DNA from: Acidobacteriota bacterium
Lineage (GTDB): Bacteria > Acidobacteriota > Terriglobia > Terriglobales > Acidobacteriaceae
Assembly (NCBI GenBank): GCA_021790995.1
Contig: JAJYFA010000014.1
Span: 1-44,267 of the forward strand
Direction of reading: 5' to 3'
Length of the DNA stretch: 44,267 bases
Below the pieces are notes generated by a model, which saw only the letters and a program-made list of their open reading frames with translations, was not told the DNA's origin and did not search any database. Positions 9,293-17,490 of this stretch are shown piece by piece. The translations under genes and the position numbers were made by a program. How positions within the stretch are numbered: position 1 is the stretch's first letter; every line of letters starts with the position of its first letter.

Positions 9293-9340
9293 TTGCAAAG
9301 AATACAACATCGGATTCATAATCCTACGCTAGGTTGTATT
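9293..9340 (+). promoter_or_regulatory. Promoter of the TonB-dependent receptor with overlapping inverted-repeat operator
   Basis: TTGCAA (9293-9298) and CATAAT (9317-9322) form a sigma-70-like pair with an 18-bp spacer. A perfect 8-bp inverted repeat, AATACAAC (9301-9308) and GTTGTATT (9333-9340), places one arm in the spacer and the other near the predicted transcription start, with arm centres 32 bp apart (three turns). This is a typical repressor arrangement. The left arm extends to AATACAACATCG, identical to 5002-5013 in the divergent region. The rest of the 9186-9586 gap is a roughly 250-base leader in which I see no gene. Confidence 0.5.
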
Positions 9341-9586
9341 GAGAATGCGTTTACTCGGTATAAAAATTCGCAGCCGGCAGAATTTGGCTAGCAGGGCGGA
9401 AATCGCGGGCATGCGGGAGTAATCGCCGGCGGTCCTCTACTGCTCCGTTCGCCCGTCTGCAACTGGCGCATCAGGTACGGGGACGATGAGATGTTCGCTT
9501 TTACTTAACCGGTGGCCAGGTTGTGCTTACGGCACGGACCCGACGGAACCACAGTCGACATGAAGTAGTTCACAAGGAGAGGCGCA

Positions 9587-12500
9587 ATGATGAAATTCAC
9601 CTGCATTTCGAAATGGATCGCTGGCGCTGCGATTGCATGTGGCTTATACACAGTCGCAACGCGGACTGCATTAGCTCAGGATCTGTCAACCGGGGCTCTG
9701 AATGTGACTGTGCAGGACAGCACAGGAGCAGCTATCAACGGCGTGCAAGTGGCCCTGAAGAATCAAGGCACTAACGACATGCACAAAGCCACAACCGGCG
9801 GTATCGGCAACGTGGTCATTTCCTACCTGAATCCCGCGCGGTACAGTTTGACGGTTACCAAGGACGGGTTCCAGACCAAGGTATATCCTTCGGTGACAAT
9901 CCAAGCCAATCAGGTAACCGATCTGACTGTCACATTGGATGTGGGCAGCGCGGCGCTAAGCGTTACAGTTTCGGCGGAGAACAGCCCCCTTCTTGACACC
10001 ACCTCAAATACCCTCGCGACAACCGTAGATTTAAAGCAGGTGGATGAATTGCCGCTGGGAGGCCGCGATGCGTTCGGCCTGGCCTTTCTGGTTCCTGGCG
10101 CAGTGGACGACAACTTTAACAATCTGCCAGGTGGAGCGGTCGATGTCGGCGCCAACGGCTTTTCAACCATGACGAATCGCTTTAAGAGCGGAGGCTTCGA
10201 TACGAATGGATCATCGACCACAAACCGCCTGGAAGATGTCCAGGAGATGACGGTACAAACCGGCGAACTAGACGCCAGCCATGGCGGCACCAGCGTCATG
10301 GACATCGGATTCGTCACCCGGAGCGGTACCAACCAGTATCACGGCCAACTCTATGAGGATTACCGCAGCGGCGGCCTGAACGCCAATAGCTGGTACAACA
10401 ACAACGTCGACCAGCCGCGCGCGTCTATGGTTAAAAACGACTTCGGTGGCAGCGTCGGCGGCCCGATTTTGAAGGACAAGCTCTTCTTTTTCGCAAGTCT
10501 TGCGAACTTTCGCCAACCATCGAATTACACGGCTTCGACCGTGGTAGGAAACGCCAATGCGCTGGCCGGGATTTATGCGTATGTTCCCGCGGGTTCTTCG
10601 ACCACGCAGACGGTTAACGTGTTGCAGGCGGGAGCCGGCGCCGGATGCCCGACATGCACAGGAGCAATCAACTCGCTGATTGCCACCGACCTGGCGAATG
10701 CGGAGTCCACGTATTCCACGCCCAGCCAATATGACGTCAGCTACACAAAGGGTTATGATCTAAACCACGATTTGATCAGTTTTCCTGTACGCGGTTATAT
10801 TCTGAATAAGTTCCCCACCCTGCGCCTCGACTATAACTATTCCCAGCGCTTGCGGTTTACAGGATCGGTGAACGAGAGCAGCTTTTACAACCTCAATACG
10901 GGTGCTCCGCCTTACCCCGGTCCTCTCTATGCCGATATGACCGGCAGCACCTTCTCCAGGAACTACCAGGTTGTGGCCGGCTTTGACTGGGACGTCAAAT
11001 CGAATCTGGTGAATGCTTTTCGCGTCGGCTATCTCTACACAGGTTTTACGTATAACTCGGGAGGCATGAACTCCCCAACCGCCGCCATGATGCAGCAGGG
11101 CGATCTCGCTTTCGGCTTTAATTTGAATAGTGGAGTGAACGGTTTTGCTCAACTCAAAGGCGGATCCCTCTATCCAGTTCTGAGCGTGAAGGACGACGTA
11201 ACCTGGCAACACGGCAGACATACCGTTATCTTCGGTGTGCAGAGTGCGACCGAAATCGACCACTACTATAACAACCAGTTTGTGCCGTACATCGGCGTGA
11301 ACTATATTATCTCGGGCGACCCAGTGCAGAGTGCGCTGGACAGCTCACTCGTCAACCCTCCAAGTTATGCAACCGGCGATGTAGAGGGTCTCTACGCCAC
11401 GCTGACCGGCCGCATGACTTATTACAGCCTGGGTGAGTTTCTAAATGCGAGTACAAAGCAGTTTCAGCCAGGAATTTCCTTCAATCTCCACGAGCGGCTG
11501 AATCAGACCGCACTGTTTGTCGAGGACTCTTGGCGGCTGAGACCATCACTCACGGTCAACGCGGGATTGCGCTGGGATTTTACAGGCGCATCGAAGGATG
11601 AAACAGGATTCTATACTCATCCAACCATTCCGAATCTGTGGGGTCCGACCGCGGTGGGCAGCATCTTCGATCCGGGATCGCTGGGCGGGCTGTCGAACCC
11701 CTATGAGGGGCCGGCGGCGGAAGCTTATGCTCCAACATACGTCCATCCCGAGCCGAACGTCGGTATCGCATGGAATCCCACCACAAAGCCTGGTTCTGTC
11801 CTCCACAGATTTCTGGGCAGCGGGGCAACGGTCATTCGCGCAAGTTATACTTTCAAAAACTATACCGAGGGCGCGCAGAACTTCTGGAACTTTGGCTCCA
11901 ATAATGGCGCTAATTTCAACACGTATTTGTACGCCAATGCGGTTGCTCCCTCCGGCACAACTCCAGGCCCCGGTTTTTACAATGCAGGAACGGTGACTCT
12001 CGGGAACACACCAGCTTCGTCGCAGCTCGCTTCGACCTCGCCAATCCCCTATCAACCGAAAATCTACGAATCAACACAAGCCTTTAGCGGCACCGAATTC
12101 CTTACTTTCGATCCGCATATCAAGCAGCCCTATGTCGAGTCCTGGGAGGTGGGCGTCGAACGCCAGTTGAGCCCAAACAATGTCCTGGAAGTGCGCTATG
12201 TGGGTAATGTGGCCCGCGACCAATGGATGCCCTACAACTACAACGAGATCAACATCTTCGAAAATGGCTTTCTGAAGGACTTCCAGGCAGCGCAAGCCAA
12301 TCTGCAAACCAACGGCGGAACGACCTTTAAGGGGCCTCTGCCCACCCCTATCCTCGATGCAGCCTTTGCCTCTACCGGTGGCGCAGGCTACACCGACGGT
12401 GGCTTTATCACCGATCTCCAACAGGGGCAGGCGGGAGCTTTTGCCTCTACGCTGGCAGGCAGTCCCACGTACCTTTGCTCCATGGTGACCGGCTTCAATG

Positions 12501-13417
12501 GTCCCTGCCAGGCGGTGAACGGCACGAACTCCAGCGGCCCTTATCCCATTAACTTTTTCCAGGTGAATCCTTACGCCACCGGAACGGGCATTCTGGAAAT
12601 GACAAATGCCGGGTACTCTAACTACAATGCGCTGCAGGTCGACTTCAGACAGAAGCTCAATCATGGCATGCAGTTCGACGCCAACTACACCTGGTCGCAC
12701 TCACTGGGAACCAGCGTTCAGGGGAGTGTAACTCCAGGGTTTTACGGCGGCAGGTCCAACAGCGCACCAGGGTTCTATACCCTGCGTAACACACATCTGA
12801 ACTACTTCCCGAGCGCATTCGACGTCCGGCAGGTTTTCCACCTGAGCGGCACCTACGATCTGCCGTTCGGTCATCATCAGCAGTTCTTCAATCAGAACCC
12901 GATCGCAAATTCCGTGATTGGAGGTTGGACGGCGGGCGTAATTCTTACCCGCCAGACAGGTGAGCCCTACCTGTTTTACGGCGGAACAAGCACCGTCAAT
13001 CAGAGCGACTCTGGCATTACGCTTACAGGTGTGACGCCATCCCAATTACAGAAACAGATCAAGGTTCGTCCAGGTACCCCCGGAACAGGCCGGGTCAACC
13101 TATTCGATCCCAAGTACTATTCTTCCTCAGGCACATCCAGCACCAACTACATCAGCCCAAACTTCACCGCTGGACAGTTTGGCACGCTGATGTGGCTGCA
13201 CGGTCCTAAGTGGATCAATACCGATCTGGCGGTCACCAAACTCGTTCCGATTCACAACGAGATGAACTTCACTCTGCAGGCGGAATTTCTGAATGCCTTT
13301 AACCATCCGGCTTGGATCGGCATGGATTCGGGGGTACAAGATACGACGTTCGGGACGACATCCAGTACAGCGAACGCTCCGCGTAACATTGAACTGCGTG
13401 CGAATTTTCGCTTCTAA
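9587..13417 (+). CDS. TonB-dependent receptor, Oar-like, with N-terminal carboxypeptidase regulatory-like domain
   Basis: The 1276-residue outer-membrane protein has a signal peptide (cut near TALAQDL), an Ig-like carboxypeptidase regulatory domain (about 33-115, with LNVTVQDSTGAAINGVQV), a plug (about 125-240), then a long beta-barrel rich in aromatic and Asn/Gly residues, ending in RANFRF with the terminal Phe expected of barrel proteins. Acidobacteria use many such receptors for oligosaccharide or glycopeptide uptake. The ATG at 9587 has an excellent ribosome site (AAGGAG). It lies within the peptidase/arabinosidase cluster and carries its own operator-flanked promoter, so it probably imports the glycopeptides or oligosaccharides released outside. 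No TonB box was confidently located. Confidence 0.93.
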   Translation: MMKFTCISKWIAGAAIACGLYTVATRTALAQDLSTGALNVTVQDSTGAAINGVQVALKNQGTNDMHKATTGGIGNVVISYLNPARYSLTVTKDGFQTKVYPSVTIQANQVTDLTVTLDVGSAALSVTVSAENSPLLDTTSNTLATTVDLKQVDELPLGGRDAFGLAFLVPGAVDDNFNNLPGGAVDVGANGFSTMTNRFKSGGFDTNGSSTTNRLEDVQEMTVQTGELDASHGGTSVMDIGFVTRSGTNQYHGQLYEDYRSGGLNANSWYNNNVDQPRASMVKNDFGGSVGGPILKDKLFFFASLANFRQPSNYTASTVVGNANALAGIYAYVPAGSSTTQTVNVLQAGAGAGCPTCTGAINSLIATDLANAESTYSTPSQYDVSYTKGYDLNHDLISFPVRGYILNKFPTLRLDYNYSQRLRFTGSVNESSFYNLNTGAPPYPGPLYADMTGSTFSRNYQVVAGFDWDVKSNLVNAFRVGYLYTGFTYNSGGMNSPTAAMMQQGDLAFGFNLNSGVNGFAQLKGGSLYPVLSVKDDVTWQHGRHTVIFGVQSATEIDHYYNNQFVPYIGVNYIISGDPVQSALDSSLVNPPSYATGDVEGLYATLTGRMTYYSLGEFLNASTKQFQPGISFNLHERLNQTALFVEDSWRLRPSLTVNAGLRWDFTGASKDETGFYTHPTIPNLWGPTAVGSIFDPGSLGGLSNPYEGPAAEAYAPTYVHPEPNVGIAWNPTTKPGSVLHRFLGSGATVIRASYTFKNYTEGAQNFWNFGSNNGANFNTYLYANAVAPSGTTPGPGFYNAGTVTLGNTPASSQLASTSPIPYQPKIYESTQAFSGTEFLTFDPHIKQPYVESWEVGVERQLSPNNVLEVRYVGNVARDQWMPYNYNEINIFENGFLKDFQAAQANLQTNGGTTFKGPLPTPILDAAFASTGGAGYTDGGFITDLQQGQAGAFASTLAGSPTYLCSMVTGFNGPCQAVNGTNSSGPYPINFFQVNPYATGTGILEMTNAGYSNYNALQVDFRQKLNHGMQFDANYTWSHSLGTSVQGSVTPGFYGGRSNSAPGFYTLRNTHLNYFPSAFDVRQVFHLSGTYDLPFGHHQQFFNQNPIANSVIGGWTAGVILTRQTGEPYLFYGGTSTVNQSDSGITLTGVTPSQLQKQIKVRPGTPGTGRVNLFDPKYYSSSGTSSTNYISPNFTAGQFGTLMWLHGPKWINTDLAVTKLVPIHNEMNFTLQAEFLNAFNHPAWIGMDSGVQDTTFGTTSSTANAPRNIELRANFRF

Positions 13418-13432
13418 TTCAAAACCCCACAT

Positions 13433-13465
13433 GCAGCCGCTGGCTCTTAAGCGAGCCGCGGCTGC
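13433..13465 (+). terminator. Hairpin terminator after the TonB-dependent receptor gene
   Basis: GCAGCCGC-TGGCTC pairs with GAGCC-GCGGCTGC around a short TTAAGC loop, with one bulged base, 16 bp after the stop codon. The stem is long and GC-rich but has no T-tract, so it may be a factor-assisted or imperfect terminator. Confidence 0.55.
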
Positions 13466-13671
13466 ACAACAATCGGCAAGCTGAAATCTTCACCCGCCGG
13501 GCTCAGCAAATTAATGCTCTATCAGTGGCTTTTCTAAGGCTGCGCAGCAGAAGGACGCATACGGAGCCGAGCCTGAAAGCGGCCACATGGCGCATCGGTT
13601 CTCGAAAAGTGAAGGGTGCGTAAAGTTCACGACCCACCAACGACCACGCTTTTGCCAAAGAGCACGAAACA

Positions 13672-14415
13672 ATGGAATCGACAGTTTTCGGGAGAACGCG
13701 TAGTGCGAAGGCATCAGTTGACAGGGCCGAATACGGCGACAGCGCGGGGAAGGCGTTTCAACAGATACGCGATTTGATTGTTCACGGCAGGCTCGCGCCA
13801 GGAAGCTGGATTGTGGAAAGCGACTTGTGCGAGCATCTACGGATGAGCAGGACGCCGGTGCGGGGTGCGCTCTACCTGCTGGAGCGCGAAGGCTACGTGC
13901 GCGAGCGCCGCAACGGTAGCAAAGCGAAGATGTTCGTCGCGCCGCTGACCAAAGAGGATGCCGGCGAGTTGTACTCGATGATCGGGCGCATTGAAGGACT
14001 GGCCGGAAGGCGCGCGGCACAATTGCCAAGAGCAGTGCGAAAGAATCTCGCAGGAAAACTAACTGACATTAATCTGAAACTCGATAAAATCGCGTGTGAA
14101 CAAGGCTGCGATGGTCCGGCAATCTTCGATCTCGACCACGAGTTTCATCGTCTGCTCGTCGATGCAGGATTGGGACCCCGGCTGAAAATGATGCATCGTG
14201 CGGTCGAGCCGCAGGCAGAGCGCTATTGGCGTTTGTATGCCAGCTCGATTATGCATCAGCTTCACGTTTCGGTAGCAGAACATGAGGAAATCGTTGCCGT
14301 GCTCCTCAAAGGCGATCCGAACCAGCTTGACCGGGCACTCTGTGTCAACTGGGAAAACGGTTGCACACGCTTGGCTGCGGTCATCGATCGATTCGGTGAG
14401 CGCGGCAGTTGGTAA
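13672..14415 (+). CDS. GntR-family transcriptional regulator, FadR/FCD subfamily (paralogue 2)
   Basis: The protein has 247 residues, with a winged helix (KAFQQIRDLIVHG to LLEREGYV) and an FCD domain (FDLDHEFHRLLVDAG, AEHEEIVAVLL). It is a clear paralogue of the regulator at 148-891: same length, same MES start, same FGERGSW end and long identical blocks such as PGSWIVESDLCEHL. As in that protein, the last metal-ligand His seems replaced by Asn (VNWENG). The two regulators bracket the GH127-peptidase-oxidoreductase-receptor genes. The DUF5695-like gene follows in the same direction after 103 bp. The ribosome site is weak. Ligand is unknown; hydroxyproline or a catabolite is a reasonable guess. 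Confidence 0.9.
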   Translation: MESTVFGRTRSAKASVDRAEYGDSAGKAFQQIRDLIVHGRLAPGSWIVESDLCEHLRMSRTPVRGALYLLEREGYVRERRNGSKAKMFVAPLTKEDAGELYSMIGRIEGLAGRRAAQLPRAVRKNLAGKLTDINLKLDKIACEQGCDGPAIFDLDHEFHRLLVDAGLGPRLKMMHRAVEPQAERYWRLYASSIMHQLHVSVAEHEEIVAVLLKGDPNQLDRALCVNWENGCTRLAAVIDRFGERGSW

Positions 14416-14518
14416 AAAGCAAGGCTGGCGTCGCTGTGTGGAATTAACGAACTGAATCAGCCGCCGAGGGTGACAGTATTTTCCTCCGTGGCAGAATAGA
14501 AAATCGCATGGAGGATTC

Positions 14519-17311
14519 TTGAGTTACTGGAGCAAGTTTGTAGGCTTCCTGATGGCGGGTGTGCTGGCGTCTGTCTGTGCGCTGGCGCGCGCTCAGTTCT
14601 ATCCTGCCGGCCGTGATGCTCGGCTCGGCTCCATGCTCGATGATGGGCTGACAAGTTATGCGACGCCACAATTGAATCTGCGCCTGGTGCGATCGTCGGG
14701 AACCGCCGCAGGATTAGAACCGAGCGGCGGCAATGGTTTTGACTTCGTTCCTTCCGAACTACTCGCCGCGCGCTCGACCGACGGCTATTATCATCTGGGC
14801 GATCTCGATCTTCGCTTGCGTGCAGTGGGGACCGACGAATGGCGCGGTTACTCGACCGCGCTCGCTCGCCATCCTGTACGGCCGCTTCCGCCAGCAACAG
14901 GGGAGTTGCGTCGCGACGACTTGCGGCCAACCTTACCCGCCGATTTTCCGCTCGAAGTGACGCGGAGTTGGGCCGTCGTGAACGGTGCGCTGGCGCTGCG
15001 CTTCACGCTTCGTAATCCAGGCAAGAAAGCGATCGAGATAGGCGCGCTGGGCATTCCGCTGATCTTCGACAATATTCTAAGTGGCAAAGACCTTGCACAG
15101 GCGCACACGATTTGCAGTTTCTCGGATCCATCGATCGCGCTTGATGCCGGATACGTGCAGGTCACGCGGCTTAACGGCCACGGACCGGCGCTGGTCGTTG
15201 TGCCGGATGGCAGAACGCCGTTCGAGGCCTATAAACCAATCGCAGGGCCGTATCGATCCGGACATCAAGCGGAACTCTTTCACGACCTGACGCCGCGCAG
15301 CATGACCTTCGAGGGTTTTTACGAGTGGATGGTCGCTTCGGCCGCCTACCAGCAGAACGAGTGGAAGAACGCCGAGCCGTGGAATCCGGCAACCAGCATC
15401 GTTCTTGATCCGGGCGGGGAGCGTACAGTGGGTCTACGTTTTCTGACGTCGAAATCGATTGAGTCGATAGAGGCTATGCTCGTTCGTGCCCACCGGCCTG
15501 TGGCCGTCGGGATTCCCGGCTACATTTTGCCCGAAGATATCGATGCCAGCCTCTTCCTCAATTATCCCAAGCCGGTGAAAACGATCATCGTCGACCCGGC
15601 AGGTGCAATCGAAGTAAAACCGGATGGAAGAACTCCGCACGGCTGGCAACGGTACGCGCTCAAAGGCAAGCGGTGGGGCCGCGCGCGACTTACAGTAACG
15701 TATACCGACGGATTAGTGGAGACCGTGCAGTACAAAGTCATCAAGCCCGAGACAGAAGCAATTGACGATCTCGGCAATTTTCTCTTTACGAAACAATGGT
15801 TCGACCAGAAGAACGATCCGTTCCACCGCGCGCCTTCGGTGATGAGTTACGATCGCGAAGCAAACGCCATCGTGACGCAGGATAACCGTGTGTGGATCGC
15901 AGGCTTGAGCGACGAAGCCGGTGCAGGTTCGTGGCTTGCGGGGGCCATGAAGGAGTACGCGCGGCCCGACAAGCATCAGATCGAACAGTTGGAAGACTTC
16001 GTCGATAACGTGCTCTGGGGCGGCCTCCAGTACAAGGACGGCCCGAAAAAGTACGGCGTACGCAAGAGCTTGTTTTACTACCAGCCCGATAAGTTGCCCG
16101 CTGGCTACTATCGCAGCGATCTAAATTGGCATACATGGGAGAGTTGGAACGAGCAAGCCAGTGAGGATGTAGGACGCTCCTACAACTATCCACATGTTGT
16201 GGCGGCTTACTGGGCGCTGTACCGGCTGGCCCGCGATCACCAGGGCCTGGTAACGCATCACGACTGGCGCTGGTATCTTACGCAGGCCTATGAAACTACC
16301 ATGGCGATGACGCGCTATGCGCCCGATCTTGCCCAGTTCGGCCAGATGGAGGGTGATGTCTTTGTCGCAGTGCTCGACGATCTGTACCGCGAAGGTATGA
16401 CCGCCGAAGCCAAGCAACTTGAGGCTGCAATGCACGCACGAGCCGAAGCCTGGCAAAAGCTGCCGTATCCGTTCGGCAGCGAAATGCCGTGGGACTCAAC
16501 CGGGCAGGAAGAGGTCTACGCCTGGTCACGCTACTTTGGCATGGACGCGAAGGCACAGGCGACGCTCGACGCCATTGAAGGTTACATGCCAACCATTCCC
16601 AATTGGGGTTACAACGGCAGCGCCCGCCGCTACTGGGATTTTCTCTATGGCGGCAAGTATGAGCGGCTCGAACGGCAACTGCATCACTACGGCTCGGGGA
16701 TCAACGCCATTCCCGTGCTCGATGCCTACCGCCGCAACCCTGCCGACCTGTACCTATTGCGCATAGGCTACGGCGGCAACATGGGCGCCATCAGCGGCAT
16801 CGATCAGCAGGGATTTGCCTCCGCAGCCTTCCACAGCTATCCGGACATGATGAAATTCGATCCGTACAGCGGCGACTACGGTCCGAACTTTTTCGGCCAC
16901 GTCTGGGCCGTGGGTACTTATCTTGCCCGCGATCCGGAGTTCGGCTGGCTGGCCTTCGGCGGCAATCTGAAGCTCTTCGGTCAGAGCGTGAGTGTCGAGC
17001 CGCGCGACAGCCTGCGGCAGCGGGTGTATCTTGCGCCACTGGGGTTGTGGCTCACGCTCGATAGCGGCCGCTTCCAGCGTGTGACCATGGATATCGTCAC
17101 GGGCCGGGTCGATGTCACGCTCGCGCCAGTCGATGCCTACACCCCGACGGCGTTTTTACGCGTTGCGCAGCAGGTAAAGATTCCAGGCGTGGGCGCGATT
17201 ACACCGGTGCAGAGTTACGATCGTGTACGCGGCGCCTATGCGATTCCTCTCGGTGAGAAACCTGAAGTTGTGAGCCTGACCAACCAGTTGGACGCAGTGA
17301 AGCAACCATAA
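14519..17311 (+). CDS. Exported DUF5695-like protein, probable carbohydrate-active (alpha/alpha) barrel enzyme
   Basis: The 930-residue protein begins at a TTG with a strong GGAGG four bases upstream; an in-frame ATG at 14552 would lose most of the charged part of the signal peptide. The signal (WSKFVGFLMAG to ALARA) precedes a mature protein starting about QFYPAG. The N-terminal half is beta-rich. The C-terminal half is helical with many Trp/Tyr/Asp/Glu residues (HDWRWYLTQAYET, PWDSTGQEEVYAW, NWGYNGSARRYWDF), which looks like the toroid of glycoside hydrolases or polysaccharide lyases. From memory it resembles DUF5695 proteins of Acidobacteria and Bacteroidetes, with no known reaction. Its place after the GntR paralogue suggests it attacks a glycan of the same substrate, which is inference. 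Confidence 0.75.
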   Translation: MSYWSKFVGFLMAGVLASVCALARAQFYPAGRDARLGSMLDDGLTSYATPQLNLRLVRSSGTAAGLEPSGGNGFDFVPSELLAARSTDGYYHLGDLDLRLRAVGTDEWRGYSTALARHPVRPLPPATGELRRDDLRPTLPADFPLEVTRSWAVVNGALALRFTLRNPGKKAIEIGALGIPLIFDNILSGKDLAQAHTICSFSDPSIALDAGYVQVTRLNGHGPALVVVPDGRTPFEAYKPIAGPYRSGHQAELFHDLTPRSMTFEGFYEWMVASAAYQQNEWKNAEPWNPATSIVLDPGGERTVGLRFLTSKSIESIEAMLVRAHRPVAVGIPGYILPEDIDASLFLNYPKPVKTIIVDPAGAIEVKPDGRTPHGWQRYALKGKRWGRARLTVTYTDGLVETVQYKVIKPETEAIDDLGNFLFTKQWFDQKNDPFHRAPSVMSYDREANAIVTQDNRVWIAGLSDEAGAGSWLAGAMKEYARPDKHQIEQLEDFVDNVLWGGLQYKDGPKKYGVRKSLFYYQPDKLPAGYYRSDLNWHTWESWNEQASEDVGRSYNYPHVVAAYWALYRLARDHQGLVTHHDWRWYLTQAYETTMAMTRYAPDLAQFGQMEGDVFVAVLDDLYREGMTAEAKQLEAAMHARAEAWQKLPYPFGSEMPWDSTGQEEVYAWSRYFGMDAKAQATLDAIEGYMPTIPNWGYNGSARRYWDFLYGGKYERLERQLHHYGSGINAIPVLDAYRRNPADLYLLRIGYGGNMGAISGIDQQGFASAAFHSYPDMMKFDPYSGDYGPNFFGHVWAVGTYLARDPEFGWLAFGGNLKLFGQSVSVEPRDSLRQRVYLAPLGLWLTLDSGRFQRVTMDIVTGRVDVTLAPVDAYTPTAFLRVAQQVKIPGVGAITPVQSYDRVRGAYAIPLGEKPEVVSLTNQLDAVKQP

Positions 17312-17490
17312 TCTGGAGCGCGGCAAGAAGTTTTCTGGCACCTGCGGAATCAGCCGCGCCCCTCTGCGCCCTGCGAAGCCGCGCTCGGGAGCTTCTGAGA
17401 ACCGGTAACGGCTCATCGTGGATGCCGACCAGGAGACGGGCGGCGTGAGCCCGCTTTTGCCTAGCCAGTTCACCTCGCCGCTGAAGCTGC

